Shown here: piece by piece, positions 1 through 24,093 of the stretch
Position numbering within the stretch: position 1 is the stretch's first letter
Layout of the letters: the number at the start of each line of letters is the position of its first letter
Origin: Apostichopus japonicus
Lineage: Eukaryota; Echinodermata; Holothuroidea; Aspidochirotida; Stichopodidae
Direction: 5' to 3'
NCBI RefSeq assembly: GCF_037975245.1
Contig: NC_092583.1
Location: 10,576,764-10,640,763, forward strand
DNA length: 64,000 nucleotides
Program-made: the position numbers and the translations under genes
The notes under the pieces: model-generated
Database searches by the model: none
The model's input: the letters and a program-made list of their open reading frames with translations, nothing else
Told to the model about the DNA's origin: nothing

Positions 1-1163
1 TGACAAATATGCTGCATGCATGTTTGCATGGATCTGAAAGCCAGCAGCAAATGTCCGGAGCTGAACGTGAAGTGTCTCGACTCGGCCACTGTGGTAACAT
101 GGAATATCGTCGCACCTGCTTCACCGGTGAACAATGTGAGGCATTGTTAGGTGAAGACTGCCCGGTTTATTCAAAGGCAACCAACCATGTAAATCATGAC
201 AAACCAGCACATAAACAATCGTTGTTTTTAAGGATCATCAGCTGTTCAGTGTGTCTTCGCAACTATTGAAAAGTTGGTCAGTACGGGAAGAGTTGAGACC
301 GAACATGTTCAGTCTGGGCTGTGAGCGGTTGGCTTTAGTCGACTAGCGGTATAGGGTATTATTATCAAGAACTTTTGGTCGATATGTGACAAATTGTTTG
401 ATATATCGGTGAAGACAATACTTGGCAAAGGTTTTCATAATTTGACCTCTGCCTACTTCAGACGAAACTTTTTTAACATCCCAGAGAAGAGAAAATAAAA
501 AAAAGATCATGTGTGTAACATGCAGCACCCACATGTCAAAAATGATCATGTGTGTAACATGCAGCATCCACATGTCAAGAACATTTGATTTTCACTTCAG
601 GAGATATTGTTCTGAAGAAAAACACATTTGTCCATTCTGACCTTAAGTTAGGTAGTCTACGCAAACTCAAATCTTCTGTTCTCGACGTATGCATAAGACG
701 AAGACGACTTGATGTTGTTCACCCTAGATCAGATTTGCATTTACGTGGAGTCACTTCCTTATTTTTGTAACCCTTTTGCTTAAAGACAAACTTCTGGGGA
801 AAGTGATTTTAATAGTACCTGTTTTAAAAGTGCAATATCGACTACTGAAAGAGTCAATGAATATAAAGTTATATTTCTGTATTGCATTCCTGATTGGTGA
901 CCATTATTATATGATTAACTATTTAGTTCTTTCCTGAACTGATTGTGTACTTCATTACCTGACCAGCCCCCTCGCCCTCCCACACAACCCCCCTCCTCTG
1001 CCACTTTCCCATGTCATGTCATAATCACCTTGAGATGATGCTGTCATAACAGAAATGACCGGCATATTTATTATTTGAAATATTTGCTCTTAAAAAAGGA
1101 ACAAATCAGCGATTAAACTAAAATCCTCCTTTCGACAAAAAAAACAAGAAAAGAAAGACAAAC

Positions 1164-11389
<10,226 letters not shown>

Positions 11390-11554
11390 AATGGCATAGA
11401 ATCTGACTAAGAATTAACGTTATAAGAAAGATTATTACAGATTAACTAGTCAGGATTCTTTACTCCCACATTACAAGTGATAATTTTGAAAGCTGTGTAA
11501 CAGTTAGGCCTACACAAAGTTAGGGTACAAAGCTCAAATATGAGTCAATACCTG

Positions 11555-11730
11555 ATAGTATGTATGCCGTCCAGTTACAGAGTTGTTGACAATTGACAAG
11601 TCATAATTGTGGACGTTAAATATGAATGTAAGAAACTGACTGCGGTCGGCTTGCGACTTTGATAACCCAATGAAGCTTCTTCACGAGTTCCTGCTTGCAG
11701 GAGGATCTAAACTACATACATATGTATACA
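11555..11730 (+). repeat. SINE tail fragment upstream of copy A
   Basis: Shares the body GTCCAGTTACAGAGTTGTTG and the end GAGTTCCTGC...AGGAGGATCTAAA with the complete SINE at 57,285-57,515, but lacks the tRNA-like head. Confidence 0.6.
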
Positions 11731-12079
11731 TAGTCCCTGCTCTTTAATATCGATTAGCATGGTGAGTTCAATTTGGGTGCACATTCAAATAGAAAGTTTT
11801 GCTCTGTGCAATATAAATCTCTTCTATTATTTAACTTCTAGCTTTTTGCAACATGTGTTAATAACATGCCTGCACAAAGTTAACACATTTTGGGAAAAAT
11901 GTGATGAAATCCTGCACAATTTCTTAGGTATAGATCTATGAATAGTGCAGTGGTGGCATCTAGCTAGCTCACCTGAGCACTACTCCTGCACCTGTTTGAT
12001 TGCACCTGCACCTGAATAATAATTAATATTCAGATTCCAGTTTCTTTTGTAAGCCTGTTGACATCATAAGAGACGATAT

Positions 12080-12920
12080 CGGGCCTAGGAAATGGGAAGC
12101 AGTTTGAGTTTACTTTGGTGCGCCATTATTGGTACCGCTGTACGATACCGTGTTATGGAAGTACTAAAGACTAACGCGTTAGGCTGTGTGTTACAATTAA
12201 GGCACATTGCAATGTCCGTATTTGCGAACCAGCATATTGTCATACTTACGCTATGTATATTGCAACGAGAGAACCGACTAGTGCCAACGTAGTGGAATTG
12301 GTAAGCAACTCGTAGACAGCCATTTCGAAATACACCTAACGTCGGGCGTCTTCAAGGATCTTCTGCAGTCTTATTATATGTCGAACTCCCTGTTTGAAAG
12401 GACTTTTGATTATCACCTATGTAATAACCTCAGTCCTAGCCCAGTTTAATCGCAAATAGGACTATATTATGAGTCAAATGATCTATCACTTTATAACAGC
12501 TTCCTACCAATTTGACCTTTGAGTTCAATCTTTTAATATGCGGTACCAGTGCAAACCGGTTTTTTTTTGTATTACGATCCATTATCATGATACATGGTAG
12601 CTAGCAGCTGTCTCCCGATCCAAATGTGGGAAAAGGAAACAGCTCAAAGTAAACACCGGGCATATGCATACAAATTACTGTGGGAAATCACAATTCACAA
12701 TAACCTTTAATTTATGAAAGACAGGGTATTGAAGTCACGCCCATTAAATTGACTCCGCCTTACTTATTAATACACTACTGAAAGCTAGTTATGGTATACT
12801 TTTTCAATTCCATACCGAAAAAAATAAAATGGAATGTATTACAGCTTTTAGATAAGTCTTAAAAGAATTGCTCGAATTTAGCGTGTGCGATGTAGGAGGA
12901 TCCTGAATGTGCAGTGGTTA
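12080..12920. promoter_or_regulatory. Conserved noncoding block upstream of copy A
   Basis: Aligns well with 29,690-30,578 upstream of copy B, while the sequence between it and exon 1 has diverged. No coding signature is evident: indels relative to B break every frame. It may hold a promoter, enhancer or 5' UTR exon, but it could simply be undiverged duplicate DNA. Confidence 0.3.
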
Positions 12921-12960
12921 AAAATGTTACATTTTGTAGAATTTGAAAGCCAAACTGAGT

Positions 12961-13345
12961 CAGTGGCGGAGCTAGGGGTATTGGTCAAGGGGCGAGAATG
13001 GTCTGTAGGGTCGCTTTCGACACTATCTAAGCGGAACGCCACCACAGGTTGGCGCGTAGCGTACAGAATTTTTTTTGAGTAAAGATACTCCCTAGATCGC
13101 CGGAAATGACCCTTCCGGGCCTGGCTAATTTGCAGATAAACGAAGAATAAATAGGTGTCATCGCGAAATTACACCAACAAAATGTGACAAATGTCAATAT
13201 GTTGATGAGAGCGCATTAAAAAGTCAATAATCGCGAATAAGTAAAAAGTGGTAAAGAGCTGAAAAGGGCGCCAGCAGTCCATTTGAGTCCGTCGGGGGGG
13301 GGGGGGGGGATTGGCCTCCCTGACTGTATGGACGCTCCGCCACTG
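12961..13345. mobile_element. hAT-like MITE
   Basis: Terminal inverted repeats CAGTGGCGGAGC / GCTCCGCCACTG bound 385 bp with no transposase. No clear 8-bp target duplication remains. It contains the internal module shared with the elements at 31,790 and 41,246. Confidence 0.75.
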
Positions 13346-15755
13346 GATTAAGGATCCACAAAGTGCGAGCGTAGTGGCAACTCGAAGATAGCCATGGTAC
13401 CGAGGCTCGCTACCGTCACAAGTAAGGCCAACAAGTATAACAATTTTGAACAACCTGAGTCGTCTCTTTAGGAAGCTTGGTACAAGCCTCAGTGATAGGG
13501 ATTTTTCTCCTGACGAGGCACTGTAATGAACTATCTGGTCTGTAACAAGGCAGTAGAGAATCTCAGTGACCTCGGCAGCCTGGGAACCTTTGTACATTTG
13601 TGGCAAAACCAATTTCCAAATTTGGTCAACAGTGCAAATGTAAACAATACGGATCCTTATAACAGCCATTCTAGTTAGACCACCACCGCGACACCCGATT
13701 CACACAGTATCATACCATATAATATTGTACCATAATCATAAAATATAAAACATCCAGAATAATATAATTGTGTAATGCATAAAGTATTACGTGTTACAAT
13801 AATATATTAAGATAACAGTTATGTTTTTTTTTATATAATTACTACAGTACAATAGTATAGTAGCCTATACTACAACGTGAATTGGCTGATAGGATCAGAA
13901 ACTGACGAGTCACGGTGGCACATCAAGAAATTTCTTGCAATGATGATAGGCCTGGGTGGGATAAGTATCGTTAATTACTGAAAGTACTACTGAAATAGCC
14001 ATACCTAAGAAAACATCAGTAAATAGTAAGCAATGCCCGTGTGGGAAGTGGGTCAATTTCTTTGGACTGTGTATATATTACCTTATGAAATTGTTCTACT
14101 CTATTCTCCCAGACAATTTTTATGTGTGCTAAGATTACATCATACCCCTATAGGTTGTATAAAACAAAAACAAAACAAGAAATAGGTAAAAGAAAATGTT
14201 CAGGGCTGCATGGCGGGGAGGGGTCATGGATCAGCTCCTGGGTTACTTGTCTTCTATGCTTCGAGTTAATTATTTTGTGTAATTCAAATGTATTTTGCAA
14301 GAAACCACTCTGATTTCTGTCCTCGGTGAAAGCAGTGAGTTGTTATGGAACAACTCCCTGGTGAAAGTGTGAAGTTGTGAACAACCAATTATTTTACACG
14401 AACTTGCCACGCATCGCGATTGCCTACAATGGCACTTATCAGGATCTGTATTGTTTACACAATTGATTGTTTGGTTTGTGCACACAAATTTATTTACACT
14501 ACTACTCACCATAATCATCCAGTTCTAAGCACGGATGTAACGTGAGCCGAATATGATCATTTTTTATAACGAATAAATTAGCTGATAATAGCGTCATTAG
14601 CTATGAATGGAAATGACGTATTGCTACTGATTATCTTATCCGACGTACTCCGTAGGCAAGGTATACATCACGTTTTTCATGATATTAATGCAACGAATTA
14701 TAAAAAAATGTTTCTGTTCGATCATGTTCAGCGTGGTTTTTGATGCGTCGTCAAGTTAAGTAGGTAACACAGCATCTCGACAATTGTACAATATTTTTCA
14801 CACTGTTATGTTAGTGTCAATTAACACAGAAATGTAATTATTTCAACTTGAAAATATTGGTTAAGGGATAACTAGCTCCATGAGGTAGGTGCTGAAGTAA
14901 CTCGACAATTTATCGATCGACAAAGATGTCTTGACAAATTGACACTAAATATTCTTTGTCCAGCTCGAGACTTTCACATTGTCTTGTTAGCGTAGGTAGC
15001 ATGTCAGCTTGACAAGTTAAGAAATGCAGAATTTGAAACATTCATGGCTAAAGTTAATCCCTCAGCGCTTATCGGATAAAACACGTATAGCGTCTACCAA
15101 AAGGTACATGTTACAACATTGGCTAAAACATACTACATGACGTGATCAATTACACTCAACTATCTCAGACCTTGCATGGGGTGGGGAGGAGGGGGATGGG
15201 AGATCCTAAAATTTTACTAGCAATTCCAAGCTCCCAAAGGTAAACAGCAGGAAAATTATCTTTAGTCTGCTTACATTTTGTTATGCATTTATGCAGTGGG
15301 TATATACTTTTCAGGTTGAGTGTACAGCCTTGCCAAGTCTGGTCTAGGAGTACATTTGCTAGCTGCATAACTGAAGTGTGGGCAATGTTCCTTCTTATGG
15401 TAGGGTGCTAATAAAATCCCATGACGGAAAACAAATGAAGAATCATTTCAGTTGTAGACCAAAACCCACTCTCTCATTCAATGTGTCTGTACTAAGGATG
15501 TAGGAATGATCAGACATAAAATCACAGCAGATTGTCACAAATGGTATGGTCGGAATATATAGAATAATTAACGCAGAGAAAATGAAAGACCATCCACCCT
15601 CATGACAGAGTTGTCACAGGACATTTGGAAGGGAGGGTGTGCGATCAGACTGAGAGCAACATTTGAGGGGGTGGGGGGGGTGGGGGAGGAGGTGTATAGC
15701 TAGACTGTGGGTAGTGCACACTGGCACGAGTGTGGCGGCCCCCTTGGTATGGGAC

Positions 15756-16093
15756 CAAGGGCGCGGGAACTGGGGGGCGCCAGCCCCCCCCGGAGGGGGT
15801 ATCATTCCGCCCCCCGCTCCGCAAGTCAGAAAACCCCTTTTTCCTTTCCAAATGAGAAAAAAATCACATCTGGAGCACCAAATTGCATTTAAGGCCAGGT
15901 GAAAATGCAAAATTCTTTACAAAATGGAGTGAGAGTTGAAGTATGCTATATTGCAGCAAATTGCATCTGAGGCCACCTGGAAATGCAAAACAATTCCAAA
16001 GGGGAGGGGGACACCCCCTCCCCTTAGACCCCTCCCCCAGGCCGGCCATCAGTCTTCTGCCCCCCCACTCAAAAGTACCTTCCTACGCCACTG
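15756..16093. mobile_element. hAT-like MITE with 8-bp target duplication
   Basis: Ends CAAGGGCGCGGGAA and TTCCTACGCCACTG, flanked on both sides by TATGGGAC (15748-15755 and 16094-16101). Same family as 39,396-39,761, with two internal related segments around AAATTGCAT. Confidence 0.88.
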
Positions 16094-17408
16094 TATGGGA
16101 CAATTAAGGGGGAAATCCCACTGAAGCTTTGTGGTTTTCTTCTTCGTCAGAAACTTATATCAGCTTCAAATCACCAGAATTTTGGAGGTATATGTAAGTA
16201 AATTAAACTGAAATATATGTAAACTGTATGTGTCTGTAATGACAAACAGTTGTGTAACTATCTTCCTGACTTTTTTGTTTTAAACACGGCAAATATAACT
16301 TGCTTACGGGGGAGGGGGTACGTGGTAAGAAACCAGGGGGGAGGGAATTTTTTAATGGGGGGCACACCTCATGGTCTGAATAAATACACAATAAAGCGTC
16401 ATAAACACAAAAAGACCAAAGTCACTATTTTTTAATTTTTAATTTGTTTAGTTGTTTCAATTTTCCAACAAAGTTGTCTTTTCCCTAATTAAAGGTTAAA
16501 TTATACTCAAAATGAAAAATCGGTCAAGACATAAAAATTAAACCCTGTAAAGACAATGGTTTTCCTGAAGGAGTTAAATTCAGGACATCGAACATTCTGT
16601 TCACTCTAAAATATTTTGTCGTATTATTATGTCGTATTTGCGTATCTATACTCAATTAAACATTGAATTTTCCCCTACAACGATTTAGAATCTATGAAGA
16701 TGATGCTAACTTTCCTCACAATAGAGGAAAAAATTTAAACTTTGTACCAAAAAAATATTGCCAATGATGGGCACATTGTTAAGGCTTGCATGGTTGCAAA
16801 ATCTATCATTTCCTTCAAATCTTTGGTGCACACATTCCCCGATAAGAAACTTGAAAACAATTGCTACACAAAATCGATAAATGTCAGAATTCATTGGTAA
16901 CTAATATTAAGACACTAGAATCCGACTGCTAGTGATGTTTATTGCCAGGATTATATTTCTTGCTAAATTTAATAACTAGATGAATAGAGAAAACAGAATA
17001 GCAAAAACTAGATGGGTTACAAGTAACCTAGTATGTTCTATGGAGTAAACTGAATTAAAAGAAAAAAGCTAATTCACCTTTAAGAGAGTGGTAATGAGCA
17101 GAATAATTATAAATTGACACTAAAGTTATCGAGAAGTGCTCAAAATTTGGTATTTTGATGGCTTCCACAGAAGAAAACTATACAAATAAAACAGGTGCTT
17201 AAAGAAATTTAAGATTTTGCCATTAAGATAAAACCTGCAGTTTATATGTTTTCTTTAACTGCTGTTTTAGCACAGCACTGTTGAGAATGAAAAAATATTA
17301 CCTAACATGAAGATGAAGGACATATTTGTACAAAGAAAGAGTTTCATTCTGGTCCAAAAAGGTCATTCTGGTGGCTAAACTAATGCCTTTGACAAAAACT
17401 TCTTGGGA

Positions 17409-17414
17409 TTTATT
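17409..17414 (-). terminator. candidate poly(A) signal of P450 copy B
   Basis: AATAAA on the minus strand about 128 nt beyond the stop codon of copy B. Position fits a short 3' UTR; no cleavage site can be seen. Confidence 0.4.
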
Positions 17415-17541
17415 TTGTCATCTTAAGGCTCAAACCAACTTCCGATAGCATTTGTGTCGTGTCGAAGAAAAGATTGCTTTCACTAATTTGCAAACCGTCA
17501 AAGACTCGCACTAAGTGTTGGCCTCTTCTGCGCTCTTGCCA

Positions 17542-20500
17542 TTACTCCTTCTCCCTAGAAATGACTTGAACTTTGACCCCATTGGGTGGACAGATGAAGC
17601 CTGAAGCTTTATTCAATACTGGTGGAATCTATATCAAGAAACAGAATGCAAACATGTGTTAATGGTTTGTGACAAATATGCTGCATGCGACGTTTGCGTG
17701 GATTTGGAAGCCAGCAGCAAATGTGCCGGGCTACACGTGAAGTGTCTCGACTCCACTGTGGTTACATGGAATATCATCGCACCTGCTTCGCCGGTGAACA
17801 ATGTGAGGCATTGTTAGGTGGTTCACAACTAAGACTGCCCGGTTTATTCAAAGGAATTAAACCAACCATGTAAATCATGACATGAATTGGCATGTGACAT
17901 AAACCAGCACAAAAACAATCGTTGTTTTTAAGGTTCATCAGTTGTTCAGTGTGTCTTCGCAACTATTGAAAAGTCGGTCAGGACCGGCGAGTTGAGACCG
18001 ATCATGTTCAGTCGGGCCGTGAGCAGTTGGCTTTACTGTTTACAACGACCAGCGGTATATAGCCTGGTGTTATTATCAAGAACTTTGGTCAATATCTGAC
18101 AAATGTTTGATATATCGTTGTAGACAATACTTGGCAAAGGTTTTCATAATTTGACCTCTGCCAACTTCAAACTAAACTTTTCTACCATCCCAGAGAAGAG
18201 AAAATCAAAAAAGATCATGTGTGTAACATGCAGCACCCACATGTCAAGAACATTTGATTTTCACTACAGGAGATATTGTTCTGAAGAAAAACACATTTGT
18301 CCATTCTGACCTTAAGTTAGGTAGTCTACGCAAACTCAAATCTTCCGTTCGCGACGAATGCAGAATCCAAAGACAACTTGATGTTGTTCACCCTAGATCA
18401 GATTTGCCACTTGCATTTAAATCAGTCACTTTCTTATTTTGTAAGACTTTTGGTTAAATGACAAACTTTTGGGGAAAGTGATTTTAATAGTACCTGTTTT
18501 AAAAGCGGAATATCGACTACTAAAAGAGTCAATGAATATAAATTTATATTTCTGTATTGCATTCCTCGTTGGTGACCATTATTATATGATTAACTATTTC
18601 GTTCTTTCCTGATTACCAATTGTGTATTTAATTATCTGACCAGTCCCCCCTCCCCCTCACACACACCCCCCTCCTCTGCCACTTTCCCTTCCATGAGACA
18701 GTCATGTCATAATCACCTTGAGATGATGATGTCACAATAGAAATGACCGGCATATGTATTCTTTGAAATAGTTGCTCTTTAAAAAGGAACAGATCAGCGA
18801 TTAAACTAAAATCCTCCTTTCGACCAAAAAAGAAAGAAAAGAAGCCAAACCTCGGTCTCGGGGCAAGTCTCAATCTTGAACTCTTGCAGCAGCCTAACAA
18901 CAGCAAACTTCATCTCCATCATGGCTAGTCGCATGCCGATACAACTCCTTGGACCGTCGCCGAACGGAAGCCACGATACAGGATGAATCTTACTCCTGTT
19001 CTCTTTGTTGAATCTGAAAGATGAGATATAAGAAAAAAGCTTCGGTGCTCACCCTCAGTGAATCTTCAGTTTCTGCTTAGAAAAAGAATTCACATTCTAC
19101 TCAGATTTATTTAGAAATAGGCATTCATTAACATACATACCAGGGATGAGCCTGGGGTAATAAAAAAATCACGGAACTTTGTAAAAATTGCGGTATAGGC
19201 ACCAGTTTTCGTATGCTACAGTGTGTTAGGATAATAGTTTTTGTTCCCAAGGTAGAAAAGAAATCACGGATATTCCGCGAATTTGCGGAACAGCTCATGC
19301 CTGACATACATAAATGCATACATACATACATACATACACCCATACATACACACCAACATGCCAACACCATCAGATCGATTACTGTTGCCATTGGCAAGGA
19401 ATACAAAATTTAAACCATTTTTTAAATTTTTAAATGAAGACCTGACAAATCATAAGAATTTGGGAATAAAAAAACCATGAGTTCTCTAACAACACCATTC
19501 TAGATTGAAGGCATGGTGTAGCAGTTAGCCTGTCCACCCCACAATAATTAGGTTCCAGGTGCAAATCCCCACCAAGAACCGGATTCTCTTGACATCTTCA
19601 AAAGCCACTGGTTTTGCAGGTTTGTTGAGCAAAACTCTTCTGTAAATTTGGTGAACATACCTTTTGTTCATGAATTCTTTCAGTGGTTTTAGAACAACCT
19701 TGTTCATCACCTTTTACCTGCATTACCAGTGACGATGGATTTGGTGCCTTCCACATTCCTCGCAATATTAGAGAAAATCGGTCGGATGTGTTTGAGATTG
19801 GCTCTTACATAGGACCTAGTAATAAGGGACGGACACAAAACTGCATCCAAAGGAACAAACTTTTCAAATGAAGATCTTTTACCTCTCGGGTCGAAACTCT
19901 TCCGGATTGTCCCATATTTCGGGATCGTGGTGGATGGCGTAAACGGGAACATATACACGGAACCCCTCGGGTATCAGCAGGTCCTTGATGACTATGTCGC
20001 CCTTATCGTTGTAACGTTCAAGACTGAAAGATATAACATAACTTAATATATTACACTATCATAACTCATATCAACCATGTCATTTTTATCAGATATAACT
20101 GTTCAGGATAAGATACAGTCCAATCCTTTGTGGGGGGGGTGGGGAGGTGGGGTGGGGAAGTTGCCTTTCGGTAATAAATGCTAACAATCGCTTTAAGAAT
20201 TAGCTATACCAGAAATATGATTTTGGGTTTGTCAATGTATAAATGTTACTAGTTCTGGAAATTCTTTTACAATAAGGTGAACAATAGCAGATACCTGATT
20301 GGGTTACCCCCCCCCCCCCCCTCCTTTTCTTGCAATGACATAAATGTTCACAAAACTATAAAAAAAAAAAAAACACAAGAAGTTCATGTCTAAAAAGAAA
20401 AGCAAAGTTTTGAGAGAAGACAGAAGAGCAAATTAAGCTACGACTGACCCCGCCGCGGGGGGATACATGCGGAGGGATTCTCGGACGAAGCAATCCAGGT

Positions 20501-23500
20501 ATTCCATCTGGCTGAGAACCTCATAGGTTAGTTCCTCTCTGCTGGGAGCAAACTTTTTGACTTCTTCAAAGAGTTGATCTTGTTTCTCAGGAATTGTGGC
20601 CAGAAGGTAAGCAGTGAAACACAAGGCCGAGAGGACAGTTTCATAGCCAGCCAGAAAAAATACGAAAGCCTGAAGGGGATACCAAAGGAAAAAAAAAAAA
20701 ATGTGTCACAGAATGAAAGAAGGTAGAAGTACCCATCAAGTCCACTTTTTCTAAAAAAAAAATTTTTATGATAATGTGGTTCCAAATTGTTTGCACTTAC
20801 ATTTGCCATGATTTCATCTGTGGAGAGGGCGACTTTTTTATCTGAAGGTGATGCGACAGCTCCCTGATTGATGAGACTGTCCTCCGCCTCTTCATTTTCT
20901 GTTGACTCTACTCGATGGGCATCGGCCATTAATTGAAGAATGTCCATCCTCTTAAAAACAAAATCAAAAATGCAAAAAAATAAACAGATAAAAAAAAAGG
21001 AGAAGAGAAGAGAGGTGATTTTCATGCACAACTTAGCAAATGGCAGGGCTGGTTTGGTTTTTGGAGTTGGCTTTGTTTTGGTAACATCACAATAATGTCT
21101 TGGCGATTACCATGGTGTCAGCAATTTTACCATTGGGTGTCAGCAATATATAATGGTGTCAGCAGCTATCATAGGGATCCAAAGATCATTCTAGTATGTA
21201 ACCATGTTTATGTAACAAGCCAGCTACAAAATACATGCAGAATGAGTACAACAGCATGAGTACAAGTAGAATTCTACTTTTCACAAGTACAAGTAGAATT
21301 CTCCTTTGCACGAGTACAAGTAGAATTCTACTTTGCACGAGTACAAGTAGAATTCTACTTTGCCCGAGTACAAGTAGAATACTACTTTTCACAAGTACAA
21401 GTAGAATTCTACTTTTCACGAGTACAAGTAGAATTCTACTGTTCACGAGTACAAGTAGAATTCTACTTTTCAGGAGTACAAGTAGAATTCTACTTTGCCC
21501 GAGTACAAGTAGAATTCTACTTTGCCCGAGTACAAGTAGAATTCTACTTTTCACGAGTACAAGTAGAAATCTACTTTTCACGAGTACAAGTAGAATTCTA
21601 CTTTGCACGAGTACAAGTAGAATTCTACTTTGCACGAGTACAAGTAGAATTCTACTTTTCACGAGTACAAGTAGAATTCTACTTTTCACGAGTACAAGTA
21701 GAATTCTACTTTTCACGAGTACAAGTAGAATTCTACTTTGCACGAGTACAAGTAGAATTCTCCTTTTCACGAGTACAAGTAGAATTCTCCTTTTCACGAG
21801 TACAAGTAGAATTCTACTTTGCACGAGTACAAGTAGAATTCTACTTTGCACGAGTACAAGTAGAATTCTCCTTTGCACGGGTACAAGTAGAATTCTCCTT
21901 TTCATGAGTACAAGTAGACTTCTACTTTGCATGAGTACAATGTACATACTGCTATTTGAAAAGCCTCGATCACACCTTTGAGTTACCTGAAACTACGCTA
22001 GACTACGAGCACAAAGTCGGACTTACTACAAGTCTGTGTCATCCTGTCTTACATTCCTACCTTAACTTCCCCCTTGTCACGAAGTTCCAAAGCTTTAGAT
22101 ATCACATCCAGGAAAAAGGTTTTGATCTTCGGATTGGTTATAGATACATCAAATAGGTCGTAGAGAAAAACAAGTAAATAATCTCATCATAAGCAAAAAT
22201 TATTATGTAATCTTATTGATAGATTTAACCCAGAAATATGACCACTTTACACATGTTTAGCAATTTGCCAAGACGTGCATTGGAAGCAACTTTTATTCCA
22301 AATTTTCAAACGACATGGCAGATTTTGGGATTATTACGAAGATCTGACATACAAGCCAAAGTATTAGTGTCTTCTACCTTACTTCAACAGTCTTTCATGT
22401 CATGCAAAAGGAGAAGAAGAAATCGTGAAAATTATTTTCATTTTCCATCCATCGGTGAATAAAAAATGATTGCCAGCGCAATAAGTGTCCCAAGTTTTAA
22501 CACTATTAACCATGTTTTCAGCAAAAACTATCTTTGCAGCTAATTTTTTCAACCAAAATTTTCACCACATGGGGACTGGGCCACCAGGCCCACCACCACC
22601 CAACCCCCCCCCCCCCCGGATCCACCCCTGTGAAAAGTACGAAAAATAAATACTTACCGCCTAGGATTAACTTTAAATTAAAAAAGTTGAAAGAATCTTT
22701 GGCATTCTTGACAAATGGGTCATCTGGGTTACCCTGGGAGTCGACTTGGATACCGAAAAACACCGAGGCGACGACCTCCATACTGTAGCTACCGAAGAGA
22801 CTGTAAGGAAAAGAAATGGAGGTAGACGAAAAGATGAAAACAAACAAATCAAATAAAAACCCTCGAAACCTTTGAATAAATTTGTCAACTCCATTCACAT
22901 GGGCAAATACATTAATTTCTTTTAATTCCCAAAGGCAAGAGAACCTTGATAACTGTGAAGCATTTCAAAATTGAGCAAATCTTCCTTATTAAGAAAATCA
23001 GCATTTTTTAATGATATTTGCTTGGTGTCACAGTGAAGTACTATAACAATAATTAACTGGGTGGATGGTTTACCATTTTTTTAAATTTTGGGCCCACCCT
23101 GCGGTTATTTTTCTTATTTACTGCAAGGGTTGGCAATGATTCTATTTTTTTCTGGATTTCCACATCATAATACAATAATTATTTTGACATCATTCAAGAA
23201 ACCAATGCTTATGCTACTCTTTTGGGGGAAAAAACAGACAAACACAAAACTGTATTCAAAATAATTCTTTACTTTCAAATCCAGCAATACCATAGCCAAA
23301 GACAGTCAACTTCACGTATCAATTGGCCGTTTGCTGAGGGAAAGGGTATGGTAGAGTTTTGAATGACCCAGGTTTTGTTTGTTTGGGGGGGGGGAACTTT
23401 GGGAAATAAATGTTTTTACAAAGGAGAAAAGGGGGAGGGGGTTAAGGGTAATTGAGTAATTCTCATACTTCTATTTTGAGATGAAATTTATGAGCAAAAT

Positions 23501-23654
23501 AATTTACTTGTAGTGAAATATACAAACTTAATTTACTGAGTGGTCAAAGTTATTTTATACTGGGTAGGCAATTACTCACCCTATTGTTGTAATTAAGTTC
23601 CTTGCCATGAAGAAGAGACAAATTTCATATGTTTGTTACCAATTAATGCAATAC

Positions 23655-23698
<44 letters not shown>

Positions 23699-23976
23699 AA
23701 TCGTAATGAGTTGGGAAATCCAGAACAGTGAAAAAACTTCCAGCCTCTGCCGGGATTCGGCCCCGGGCCTCCCGCTTTATATGCGAACACACTAACCTCT
23801 AGGCTATGGACACTGATTGTATGTCCAGGTGTATATGTATAAACACGCTGTTCCATCGCGTTGCAACTCAAACTTGCAACATGATGGAATAGCGTGTTTA
23901 TACATATATCTATATAGCTCTGCACCAGTTGTATTGAGCACTATACTGCTATTACTGAACTTTATATACTACGTTA

Positions 23977-24015
<39 letters not shown>

Positions 24016-24018
24016 TTA

Positions 24019-24093
<75 letters not shown>

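Larger units (their letters stand above)
12921..17541. other. Intergenic region between the P450 copies
   Basis: Apart from the two MITEs, I see no coding exon in this stretch. It is AT-rich DNA with short G/C homopolymers and no frame showing splice-supported coding. The 3' UTR of copy B probably occupies its last 130 bp or so. Confidence 0.5.

Noticed and set aside
575-672. Frame ending FFRTISPEVK considered as the last exon of P450 copy A
   Set aside because: Its phase does not fit exon 11. A far better last exon (IPPVLNK... to VISREKE) exists for copy B at 17,542-17,628, whose A counterpart lies outside the window.
12092-12292. 66-codon plus-strand frame upstream of copy A
   Set aside because: Indels against the copy B counterpart break it; no splice or family support.
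21186-21981. Open frames of about 250 codons on both strands
   Set aside because: They are a 9-residue repeat produced by a 27-bp minisatellite inside an intron; no start context, splice support or composition of a real protein.
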